This document shows, one piece after another, positions 26,735-34,325 of a stretch of DNA of 64,000 nucleotides. The stretch's first letter is position 1, and each line of letters begins with the position of its first letter. The position numbers and the translations under genes were made by a program. Source of the DNA: Micromonospora sp. WMMD882 (GTDB lineage Bacteria; Actinomycetota; Actinomycetes; Mycobacteriales; Micromonosporaceae). Under the pieces are notes generated by a model. That model ran no database searches and had not been told where the DNA came from. It was given only the letters and a program-made list of their open reading frames with translations. The DNA lies in NCBI RefSeq assembly GCF_027497255.1, contig NZ_CP114903.1:124001-188000 (forward strand). Direction: 5' to 3'.

Positions 26735-28486
26735 TCATGGGCGTTCGGTCGAGAGTTGGACCGATACCGCCCGCTCGGCCTTCGCCAGCAGCTCACGGAA
26801 CCGGGCCGCCCCGGCCACCGGCGAGGACCACCCGGCCGACATCTCGACCAGCCGGGTCTCCGGGCGTTCCAACCAGGACAGGATCCGTTCGGTCTCCGCC
26901 GCGGTGGCCGCCGGGACCGGACCGTGACCGGGGACCACCGTCTCGGCGGTGGCCCGGATCAGGCGCAGCGTCGGTCCCGGGTGGACCCCCGGCGGGGACA
27001 CCCCGGCCCCGGCCAGCCGGCCGTGCCGCACCAACGCCAGCTCCCAGCCGCCACCGGCGGCGGGCCGGGCCGCCGCCAGCTCGGCGATCCGGGTCAGCCC
27101 GGCCAGGCGTTGCATGCGGACCGTCGCCCGCAGCGCCGCCGCCAGCCGGGACCGGACCACCACCGCCTCCTCGTACCGCTGGTCGGCGCAGAGCGCGGCG
27201 ATCCGGGCCAGCAGCGCGTCCACCACCGGCTGCGGGTCGCCCGTGGTGGCGGCGCGAAACGGCGACGCCGCGCGGTGGTCGTACTCCTCGGGGGTGATCC
27301 GGTGCTCGCAGGGCGCCGGGCAGCGACCCAGCTCGGCCAGCGCGCAGGCCGGCGTGACGACGCGCAGCGACAGGCGGTGGGTGCACTGGCGCAGCGGCAA
27401 CGCGTCGTGGAACGCCGCCGCGGCCAGCTCCGCCGAACGCCGCGACCCGAACGGCCCGAGGTACCCCCGGTCGGCCGGGCCGATCTCGCGGACCACCGAC
27501 AGCCGCGGGTACGGCCCGGCGGTGAGCTTGAGCCAGACGGCCCGCTCCGGATACTTCGACCGCCGGTTGTACGGCGGCGCGTGCGCCGCGATCAGCCGCA
27601 GCTCGCGTACCTCGGCCTCCAGGGAGTGGGCGCACTCCACCGCCTCCACCCGTTCCGCCGCGGCCAGCATCTCGGACATCCGGGCCCGCTTCTCGGCGGC
27701 GGTGAAGTAGCTGCGGACCCGGGTGGCGACGTCGCCGGAGGTGCCGACGTAGAGCGGCCGGTCGTCGGCGGCGCGGAAGACGTAGACCCCGGGCGCCCTG
27801 GGCAACCCGTCGGCGAGGTGACGTTTGCGCCGCTGGGTGGGGGTGACCGCCCGGACGAACTCGATCGCCTCGCCCAGGGTGTGCACCCGGTGCCCGCCGA
27901 GCCGCCCGATCAGCCCGTGCAGCACGTCGACGGTGGCCCGGGCGTCGTCCAGGGCCCGGTGGGTCGGCGTGGTGGCGGCGCGGAAGTACGCGGCGAGGGT
28001 GCCGAGCTTGCGGTTGGGCACCTCGTCGGAGGTGAGCGCCCGGCGGGCCAACGCGGCGGTGTCCAACACCCGGGGGTTGGGCCAGCGGTAGCCGTGCCGG
28101 GCGCAGGCGGCCTTGAGGAAACCCACGTCGTACGGGGCGTTGTGGGCGACCAGCACCGCGTCGGAGAGGAACTCCAGGAAGCTGGGCAGCACCCGTTCGA
28201 TCGGCGGCGCGGGCAGCAGCATCGCCTCGGTGATGCCGGTCAGCACGGTGATGAACGGCGGGATCGGCTGCCCCGGGTTGACCAGGGTGCCGAGCACGCC
28301 CAGCTCCTCGCCGCCGCGTACCTTGACCGCGCCGATCTCGGTGATGCCGCCGCCGTCCGGCGAGCCGCCGGTGGTCTCCAGGTCGACCACCACGAAGGTC
28401 ACCGCGTGCAACGGGAGCTCCGGGTCGACGCCCGGCCCGGCCGGCGTCAGCCCGGCCAGTGTCTGCTGCACGTACTCCCCGCTGGT
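26735..28486 (-). CDS. DEDDh exonuclease fused to a UvrC-like GIY-YIG domain
   Basis: 583 residues. The N-terminal DnaQ-like exonuclease spans about residues 25-190, with DLETTGG, the middle Asp in HNAPYDVGF, and HRALDDA (DEDDh set complete). A GIY-YIG endonuclease domain follows, GVYVFRAADDRPLYVGTSGD, with the UvrC-type continuation (cysteine-containing ELGRCPAPC and a UVR-like YEEAVVVRSRL segment). This matches the actinobacterial DEDD/UvrC fusions, including M. tuberculosis Rv2191 from memory. It probably acts in DNA repair, nicking and resecting damage. Start: GTG 28486, or 28495 three codons upstream; neither has a clear ribosome-binding site. Confidence 0.9.
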   Translation of the reverse strand, partial: TSGEYVQQTLAGLTPAGPGVDPELPLHAVTFVVVDLETTGGSPDGGGITEIGAVKVRGGEELGVLGTLVNPGQPIPPFITVLTGITEAMLLPAPPIERVLPSFLEFLSDAVLVAHNAPYDVGFLKAACARHGYRWPNPRVLDTAALARRALTSDEVPNRKLGTLAAYFRAATTPTHRALDDARATVDVLHGLIGRLGGHRVHTLGEAIEFVRAVTPTQRRKRHLADGLPRAPGVYVFRAADDRPLYVGTSGDVATRVRSYFTAAEKRARMSEMLAAAERVEAVECAHSLEAEVRELRLIAAHAPPYNRRSKYPERAVWLKLTAGPYPRLSVVREIGPADRGYLGPFGSRRSAELAAAAFHDALPLRQCTHRLSLRVVTPACALAELGRCPAPCEHRITPEEYDHRAASPFRAATTGDPQPVVDALLARIAALCADQRYEEAVVVRSRLAAALRATVRMQRLAGLTRIAELAAARPAAGGGWELALVRHGRLAGAGVSPPGVHPGPTLRLIRATAETVVPGHGPVPAATAAETERILSWLERPETRLVEMSAGWSSPVAGAARFRELLAKAERAVSVQLSTERP

Positions 28487-28624
28487 CACGGCCGGCACGC
28501 TAGCGCCCCGGTGCGACACTCCCACACTCGCGTACCAACCGCCCCAGGCGTTACCACGGGCCTAGGATGAGAGATCGGCTCACTCACCGGGCGGTGGGCC
28601 CGCTCGCGGTGGGAGACTTGCCAC

Positions 28625-30109
28625 ATGCCCCTCTCCGAGCCGCCCGACGACCACCTCCCCGGGCAGGGGGCGGTCGACGCTGGGCTCGACGCGGTCAGCG
28701 GCGCGACTGATCCCGCCGACCGTGAGCCGGGCGTTTCCGAGCCCGATGCGGGCGTTCCCGAGGGCAAGCCGGGCGTTTCCGAGCCTGAAGGGGGCGTTCC
28801 GGAGCCCGAGCCGGTGCTGCCCGAGCCGGTGCGCCAGCGGATCGTGGCGCTCGCCGCCACGGTGCTGCCCGGCCTGCCCGGCGACGAGGTGCCGGTGCCG
28901 CTGCGTCGGATCGCCAAATTCGCGCCCAACCGCCGGGCCCGACTGGGCGCGCCGGCCATCGCCGCGCAGCTCACCGCCGACCCGCTGTTCCGGCAGCGGA
29001 TCACCGCCCGGGTGCTGGCCGACGCCGGCGACCTCGGCGCCGCCGTCGTCGAGGGCACCGCCCCGGCCGCCGCCGACCCGGTCGAGGTGGCCGCCCTCGC
29101 CTACCTCGCCCGGCCGCCGGCCTGGCGGGACCTGATCGAGGCCAGCGGCGCGGCGGTGCGCGCCGAGGCGGACAGCGCGGTCGTCGCCGAGCTGGTCCGG
29201 GAGGCCGAGCAGCGGGCCACCCGGGCCGAGCACGACCGGGCGGTGGCCCGGGTGGAGGCGGACAAGCTCCGCGACGAGCTGGCCCGGGTCCGCGACGAGC
29301 TGGGTCAGCTCCGTGAGGAGCACCGGGTGCTGGCCCGGACCCTGCGCGAGACCCAGGCCCGGGAGCGCCGGGCCAACGAGCTGCTCGCCACCGAGCGCGG
29401 CCGGGCCAGCCGGGCCGCCGCGGACGCTGATGCCGAGCTGCGTCGGGCCCGTGCCAGGCTGGCCGAGGCGGAGTCCGCCGCCGGGGTGGCCCGGGCCAGC
29501 GCCAAGGAGGCCCGGTCGGTCGACGACGCGCGGCTGTGGCTGCTGCTGGAGACGATCGGCCAGGCGGCCGTCGGGCTCCGCCGTGAGCTGGCCCTGGACC
29601 CGGTGGACCGGTTGCCGGCCGACTTCGTCGCCGACGCGTTCGCCGAGCAGTCCTCCGCCGCCCCGGCCGGCCCCGCCACCCGCGCCCGGGACACCGACGA
29701 CCCGGCCCGCCTGGACCAGCTCCTCGCCCTGCCCCGGGCGCACCTGGTGGTCGACGGGTACAACGTCACCAAACGCGGTTTCGGGGAGATGTCCCTGGAA
29801 CAGCAGCGCAAACGGCTGATCAGCGGCCTCGGCGGGATCGCCGCGCAGACCGGCGACGAGGTCACCGTGGTCTTCGACGGCGCGGAGCGGATGCACGGGC
29901 TGCCGCCGTCGCCGCGTGGGGTGCGGGTGCTGTTCTCCCGCAAGGGGGAGACCGCCGACGAGCTGATCCGCCGCCTGGTCCGGGCCGAGCCGTCGGGCCG
30001 CCCGGTGGTGGTGATCTCCTCCGACCGCGAGGTCGCCGACGGGGTACGCCGGCACGGCGCGTACCCGCTCGGCGCGGACTCGCTGCTGCGCCGGCTGGCC
30101 CGCGCCTGA
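28625..30109 (+). CDS. NYN/YacP-like ribonuclease with long coiled coil
   Basis: 494 residues; GGGAG precedes the ATG. Residues 30-65 are a degenerate Pro/Glu repeat (PGVSEPDAGVPEGKPGVSEP) encoded by a short DNA repeat. A helical domain covers about 65-185, then a 120-residue coiled coil rich in Arg/Glu/Ala (DKLRDELARVRDELGQLREE). The C-terminal 125 residues form a PIN-like NYN domain (PF05991) with LVVDGYNVTKRGF, VVFDGAERM and VVISSDREVADGVRRHGA, which together carry the acidic metal site. The YacP/Rae1 relatives cut mRNA on ribosomes in Bacillus; here the coiled coil suggests oligomerisation. Confidence 0.87.
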   Translation: MPLSEPPDDHLPGQGAVDAGLDAVSGATDPADREPGVSEPDAGVPEGKPGVSEPEGGVPEPEPVLPEPVRQRIVALAATVLPGLPGDEVPVPLRRIAKFAPNRRARLGAPAIAAQLTADPLFRQRITARVLADAGDLGAAVVEGTAPAAADPVEVAALAYLARPPAWRDLIEASGAAVRAEADSAVVAELVREAEQRATRAEHDRAVARVEADKLRDELARVRDELGQLREEHRVLARTLRETQARERRANELLATERGRASRAAADADAELRRARARLAEAESAAGVARASAKEARSVDDARLWLLLETIGQAAVGLRRELALDPVDRLPADFVADAFAEQSSAAPAGPATRARDTDDPARLDQLLALPRAHLVVDGYNVTKRGFGEMSLEQQRKRLISGLGGIAAQTGDEVTVVFDGAERMHGLPPSPRGVRVLFSRKGETADELIRRLVRAEPSGRPVVVISSDREVADGVRRHGAYPLGADSLLRRLARA

Positions 30110-30133
30110 GACCCGGCGGCCGGGCCGGGCCGG

Positions 30134-30979
30134 TCAGCGCCGCCGGACGACGATGTCGCCGGACGAGGTGCGGGCGGTGAGGCGCACCGCCTCGTCGGGC
30201 CGGTCGGGCTCGTCGCAGGGCCGCAACTGGTTGTCCACGTTGCCGTAGCCGGTGTGCAGGTCGAGCAGGGCCGGCGTGCCGTCCCGGACGCCGACGTCGA
30301 TCCCACCGCAGCCGGTGCGGACCGACACCGACCGGCCGGCGACCTCGCCGATCCGGATGTCGCCGTTGGCGGTGGTGGCCTCGACCGGGCCGCCGGCCCG
30401 GGTCAGCACGATGTCGCCGTTGGCGGAGGTGACCCGCGCCTCGCCGTCGACGGCGCCGAGGTGACTGTCGCCGTTGGAGTTCTTGACCACCGCGTCGCCG
30501 GTGACCTCCCCGAGGCGTACGTCACCGCTGCCGGTGCTGATCCGGGCGTGGCCGGTGACCTGCTCGACGGTGACGGCGCCGGCGGAGGTGTCCAGCTCCA
30601 GGTCGCCGGTGCGCTCCAACCGGAGGTCACCGGCGGAGGTGCGCAACCGGCAACCGCCCAGCCGGCCGGTGCCCTGGAAGGTGCCCGCCGAGGCGGTGCC
30701 GCGCACCGCCGCGTCGCTCGGCAGGGCGATCGTGACGTCCACCGAGCCGACCCGGCCGAACAGGCCCAGCGTGCGGGGTCGGGGCCCGCGGACGAGCAGG
30801 TTGCCGTCGGCGTACTCGACGTGGGTCTGCTCGGCGGCGCGTACGTCGGTGTCAACGGCGGCGTTGCTGGGTCGGACCTCGACGACGGTGTCGGCGCGGT
30901 CGGTGGCGGTGAGCCAGACGTGGCCGGCGGCGAGGTCGACGGTGACGGTGGGCGGCTGGGGCGTGTCGAACGTGGGCAC
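30134..30979 (-). CDS. DUF4097 beta-helix protein
   Basis: 281 residues; the GTG at 30979 has AGGAGGG six bases upstream, which is why the longer frame to 31039 is not used. After an N-terminal beta domain it consists of repeating short strands with the pattern SGDVRLGEVTGDAVVKNSNG and ANGDIRIGEVAGRSVSVRTG, the DUF4097/DUF4098 right-handed beta-helix. There is no signal peptide or membrane anchor. Function is unknown; in many actinomycetes the gene follows a small DNA-binding gene, as here. It is downstream of the ribbon-helix-helix gene (90-bp gap), so both probably share the triple operator. Confidence 0.85.
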   Translation of the reverse strand: MPTFDTPQPPTVTVDLAAGHVWLTATDRADTVVEVRPSNAAVDTDVRAAEQTHVEYADGNLLVRGPRPRTLGLFGRVGSVDVTIALPSDAAVRGTASAGTFQGTGRLGGCRLRTSAGDLRLERTGDLELDTSAGAVTVEQVTGHARISTGSGDVRLGEVTGDAVVKNSNGDSHLGAVDGEARVTSANGDIVLTRAGGPVEATTANGDIRIGEVAGRSVSVRTGCGGIDVGVRDGTPALLDLHTGYGNVDNQLRPCDEPDRPDEAVRLTARTSSGDIVVRRR

Positions 30980-31069
30980 GGTGGGTCCCTCCTGACGGGT
31001 GGGCGGGTCGGGTCGCGGGCAGCGCGGGTCGCGGGGCACAGCTCGGGCGGCGGTGGGCCTGCCAGGTGG

Positions 31070-31579
31070 TCAGCGGGCCCAGCCGGTGTAGCGCTGCCCG
31101 CCCCGGGGGGCACGGGGTCGCGGGTCCGGGCGGGCGGCGGTGGTGACCGCGGCGGTGGCCGCGCGGACCAGCCAGGCGTTCACCGACAGGCCCTCCCGAC
31201 CGGCGGTCTCCTCGATCCGGTTCTTCAGGTGCTCGGGCAGGCGGAAGGTGATCCGGGTGGTCGCCCCCTCCTCCGTCTCGGGCGGTGACGCCACCGGGTC
31301 GACGGTGGGCGGTTCGTCCGGGGGCGCCGGGGTGGCCGGCGGTGACGTCACCACGAAGCCGGGCTCCTGACCGCGCAGGCGCAGCTCGACCGCGCCGGGG
31401 GCCAGCTCGCGGGTGATCTCCTCGGCTGCGGCGCCCAGGGCGTCCAGCAGGGCCAACCGGAACGCCGACTCCAGCGGCCCGGTCAGTCGTTCGGCGAGCG
31501 CCCGGGTGTCGTCGCCGCCGAGCGCGGCGACGGAGGCCAGTTCGGCGCGGAGGTGTTCCACGTACGGAGCAAGCTGCAT
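31070..31579 (-). CDS. Ribbon-helix-helix transcriptional regulator
   Basis: 169 residues. The N-terminal 70 residues are helical (RAELASVAALGGDDTRALAE) and may bind a partner; a Pro/Thr/Glu linker spans about 75-105. The C-terminal ribbon-helix-helix covers residues 108-145: strand TTRITFRL, helix PEHLKNRIEETAGREG, helix SVNAWLVRAATAAV, as in HicB/Arc-type repressors. The ATG is at 31579; GGAGAC lies about 25 bp upstream. Three copies of ATGACGTCA around the start point to autorepression. No HicA-like toxin is adjacent; the partner gene is DUF4097. Confidence 0.87.
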   Translation of the reverse strand: MQLAPYVEHLRAELASVAALGGDDTRALAERLTGPLESAFRLALLDALGAAAEEITRELAPGAVELRLRGQEPGFVVTSPPATPAPPDEPPTVDPVASPPETEEGATTRITFRLPEHLKNRIEETAGREGLSVNAWLVRAATAAVTTAARPDPRPRAPRGGQRYTGWAR

Positions 31580-31640
31580 GACGTCATCATGGCATCATCA
31601 TGACGTCTCCGACAAGAGGGTGCGGCGTCAGATGACGTCA
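31578..31640. promoter_or_regulatory. Triple ATGACGTCA operator for the RHH/DUF4097 operon
   Basis: ATGACGTCAT at 31578-31587, ATGACGTC at 31600-31607 and ATGACGTCA at 31632-31640. The first is a perfect palindrome overlapping the regulator's start codon. Multiple short palindromes at regular spacing are the usual binding pattern of ribbon-helix-helix repressors. Confidence 0.7.
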
Positions 31641-31766
31641 GTCCGACGTGTCGGCGGGACCGGCCCGCGCCGGCCTGGTCGGCAGGGTCGGCCCGCGCCG
31701 GCCTGGCCGGCGGGACCGGCGCGCGCCGGCCATAGGATGGGCGCGCACGGCGGAGGGAGCGGTGGC

Positions 31767-31802
31767 ATGAGGCGGGCACGGCACGGCGAGGTGGCCGGAT
31801 GA
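31767..31802 (+). CDS. Possible 11-residue leader ORF before the M48 protease gene
   Basis: ATG AGG CGG ... GGA TGA encodes MRRARHGEVAG. It has the best ribosome-binding site in the area (GGAGGGAGC, about 6-12 bases upstream) and its stop overlaps the protease ATG in ATGA, so ribosomes could be handed over. It may simply be a coupling device rather than a functional peptide. Confidence 0.4.
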   Translation: MRRARHGEVAG

Positions 31803-33058
31803 GTCCACGCGCCTGGGCGCTCGGCACGCTCGCCGTCCTGGTGGTCGCCCTGGTGGTCACCGTCGCCCTGGTCACCCCGTGGCAGCGCCCGCCCGCCCCG
31901 CGCGCCGACCAGCTCGCCGCCCTGCGGGACTTCCCGGCCGAGCAGCTCACCCGGGCCCGGGCGTTCCGGTCCGCGTTGCGCCCCGGCGGCTGGGCGGCGC
32001 TGCTCGTCGGCCTGCTGGTGGCGCTGCTGCTCGGCCTCACCCCGCTGGGCGCGCGCCTGATCGAGCTGGCCGGTCGCCCGTTCGGCGGCCACTGGGTCGC
32101 CCGGGCGCTGCTCGGCGGGCTCGCCGTGCTGCTCGTCGCCGACCTGGTCACCCTCCCGTTCGCCGCCTGGCGGCAGCAGGTCCTCCTCCGGTACGGGCTG
32201 AGCACCAACACCTGGGGCGCCTGGACGGTCGACCTGCTCAAGTCGTACGCGCTCAGCGCCGTCGTCGGCGTGGTGGCCCTGCTCGGCTTCTGGACCGTGG
32301 TCCGGCTCGCCCCGCGCTGGTGGTGGACGTTCGGCGCGGCCGGCGCGGCCGGGCTGGTGGCGCTGCTCTCCTTCGTGCTGCCGGTGCTGGTCGAGCCGGT
32401 GTTCAACCGGTTCACCCCGTTGCCGGACGGCCCGCTGCGCGCCGAGGTGATGAGCATGGCCGCCCGCGACGGCGTGCCGGTGCGGGACGTGCTGGTCGCC
32501 GACGCGTCCCGGCGGACCCGCGCGGTCAACGCGTACGTCTCCGGCTTCGGCCCCACCCGCCGGGTGGTCGTCTACGACACCCTGCTGCGCGAGGCCACCC
32601 CGGCGGAGGTGACGAGCGTGGTCGCCCACGAGCTGTCGCACGCCCGGCACCGGGACGTGCTGGCCGGCACCGTCACCGGCGCGCTCGGCGCGGCGGCGGC
32701 CGTGGTGGCCCTCTACCTGGTCGGCTCGGCCGGCCCGCTGCTGCGCCTGGCCGGCGTCGACTCGATCCGTGACCCCCGCGCGTTCGGGCTGCTGGTCGCC
32801 CTGGTCACCGTCGTCGGGGCGGTGGCCACGCCGGCCCAGGCGGCGATCTCCCGCCGGGTCGAGGCGCGGGCCGACGCGCACGCGCTGGCGCTCACCGGCG
32901 ACCCGGCCACCTTCGAGGCGATGCAGCGCCGGCTCGCCGGGGCGAACCTCGCCGACCCCGACCCGCCCCGCTGGGAGTACCTCCACTCGGCGTCGCACCC
33001 CTCCACCGTGGAGCGGATCGCCGCCGCCCGCGCGTACGCCAGGAAGGCCGGCAGATGA
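31799..33058 (+). CDS. M48 (Ste24/HtpX-like) membrane metalloprotease
   Basis: 419 residues with four N-terminal membrane helices and further helices later. The zinc site is VVAHELSHARH (HExxH) and the third ligand lies in RRVEARADAHALAL. The layout, with RQQVLLRYGLSTNTWGAW before the catalytic domain, follows Ste24-type CAAX proteases of actinomycetes. Substrates are unknown; related enzymes handle membrane-protein quality control. The ATG overlaps the leader ORF stop, and the gene's own TGA overlaps the next gene's ATG, giving a tightly coupled pair with the mannosyltransferase. Confidence 0.9.
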   Translation: MSPRAWALGTLAVLVVALVVTVALVTPWQRPPAPRADQLAALRDFPAEQLTRARAFRSALRPGGWAALLVGLLVALLLGLTPLGARLIELAGRPFGGHWVARALLGGLAVLLVADLVTLPFAAWRQQVLLRYGLSTNTWGAWTVDLLKSYALSAVVGVVALLGFWTVVRLAPRWWWTFGAAGAAGLVALLSFVLPVLVEPVFNRFTPLPDGPLRAEVMSMAARDGVPVRDVLVADASRRTRAVNAYVSGFGPTRRVVVYDTLLREATPAEVTSVVAHELSHARHRDVLAGTVTGALGAAAAVVALYLVGSAGPLLRLAGVDSIRDPRAFGLLVALVTVVGAVATPAQAAISRRVEARADAHALALTGDPATFEAMQRRLAGANLADPDPPRWEYLHSASHPSTVERIAAARAYARKAGR

Positions 33059-34182
33059 GCCGCACGCTGCTGATCACCAACGACTTCCCGCCCCGCCCGG
33101 GCGGCATCCAGTCGTTCGTGCACAATTTGGCGCTCCGTCAGCCGGCCGGCTCGGTGGTGGTCTACGCCTCGACCTGGCCCGACGCCGGGAAGTTCGACGC
33201 CGACCAGCCGTTCGAGGTGGTCCGGGAACCCACGAAGGTGCTGCTGCCGACCCCGCTGGTGGCCCGGCGGGCCGCCGCCCTGGCCCGCCGGCACGACTGC
33301 GACACCGTCTGGTTCGGCGCGGCGGCCCCGCTGGGCCTGCTCGCCGCCGGGCTGCGCCGTCGGGCCGGGGTCCGCCGGGTGGTGGCGCTGACCCACGGGC
33401 ACGAGGTCGGCTGGGCCGCGCTACCGGCCGCCCGCACGGCGCTGCGCCGCATCGGCCGGGGCGCCGACGTGGTCACCTACCTCGGCGACTACACCCGGGT
33501 ACGGCTGGAGCGGGCGCTGCGCGGGCTGACCGAGCTGCGCCGGCTCGCGCCCGGCGTGGACGTCGACGCGTACCACCCGGGGGTCGACGGGGCGGCGGTG
33601 CGGGCCCGACTCGGCCTGACCGACCGGCCGGTGGTGGTCTGCGTGTCCCGGCTGGTCCCGCGCAAGGGGCAGGACGTCCTGATCCGGGCGCTGCCGGCGA
33701 TCCGCCGCCGGGTGCCGGACGCCGCGCTGCTGGTCGTCGGCGGCGGCCCGTACCGGGGAACGCTGGAGAAGCTGGCCCGGCAGGAGGGGGTGGCCCGGGA
33801 CGTGGTCTTCACCGGCACCGTCCCCGCCGCCGAGCTGCCCGCCCACTACGCCGCCGGTGACGTGTACGCGATGCCCTGCCGGACCCGCAACCGGGGCCTG
33901 GACGTCGAAGGACTCGGCATCGTCTACCTGGAGGCGTCCGCCACCGGCCTGCCGGTGGTCGCCGGCGACTCCGGGGGCGCCCCGGACGCCGTCCGCGAGG
34001 ACGAGACCGGGTACGTGGTGTCCGGGCGGGACGTGACGCAGGTGGCCGACCGGGTGGCCACCGTGCTCGCCGACCCGGCGCTGGCCCGGCGGCTGGGCGC
34101 GGCGGGGCGGGCCTGGGTGGAGCGGGAGTGGCGCTGGGAGACCCAGGCGCAGCGGATGACGGCCCTGCTCGACGGGGCGTGA
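33055..34182 (+). CDS. pimB: GT4 glycosyltransferase, PimB-like mannosyltransferase
   Basis: 375 residues in two Rossmann domains (GT-B). It opens LLITNDFPPRPGGIQSFVHN, and the donor site shows VVVCVSRLVPRKGQDVLIRA and EGLGIVYLEASATGLPVVAG (EX7E-like). This closely resembles mycobacterial PimB' (Rv2188c), which adds the second mannose from GDP-mannose to phosphatidylinositol mannoside on the cytoplasmic side. The fadD15-like gene and the DEDD/UvrC gene nearby support the same conserved neighbourhood. Acceptor specificity is inferred. Confidence 0.85.
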   Translation: MSRTLLITNDFPPRPGGIQSFVHNLALRQPAGSVVVYASTWPDAGKFDADQPFEVVREPTKVLLPTPLVARRAAALARRHDCDTVWFGAAAPLGLLAAGLRRRAGVRRVVALTHGHEVGWAALPAARTALRRIGRGADVVTYLGDYTRVRLERALRGLTELRRLAPGVDVDAYHPGVDGAAVRARLGLTDRPVVVCVSRLVPRKGQDVLIRALPAIRRRVPDAALLVVGGGPYRGTLEKLARQEGVARDVVFTGTVPAAELPAHYAAGDVYAMPCRTRNRGLDVEGLGIVYLEASATGLPVVAGDSGGAPDAVREDETGYVVSGRDVTQVADRVATVLADPALARRLGAAGRAWVEREWRWETQAQRMTALLDGA

Positions 34183-34214
34183 GGGCCGGCGGCCCGGATC
34201 CGGCGGGTTCGTGC

Positions 34215-34315
34215 GGGCGCGCACGGCTCGGCGGGCGCACGGCTCGGCGGGCGTGCGGGCCGGCGGGCGTGCGGGCGTGCGGGCCGGCGGGCGTGCGGGC
34301 CTGCGGGCCGGCGGC
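34215..34315. repeat. GC-rich direct repeats after the mannosyltransferase gene
   Basis: Two copies of GCACGGCTCGGCGGGC are followed by several near-copies of GTGCGGGCCGGCGGGC. They fill the space between two convergent genes; no clean terminator stem stands out. Confidence 0.6.
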
Positions 34316-34325
34316 CCCGGCCCGC

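Noticed and set aside
26702-28570. 622-codon plus-strand frame opposite the exonuclease/GIY-YIG gene
   Set aside because: Shadow frame; the minus-strand product has complete DEDDh and GIY-YIG motifs.
31070-31579. HicAB toxin-antitoxin system
   Set aside because: The regulator has a HicB-like RHH, but no HicA-like or other toxin-size gene is adjacent; the neighbour is a DUF4097 protein.
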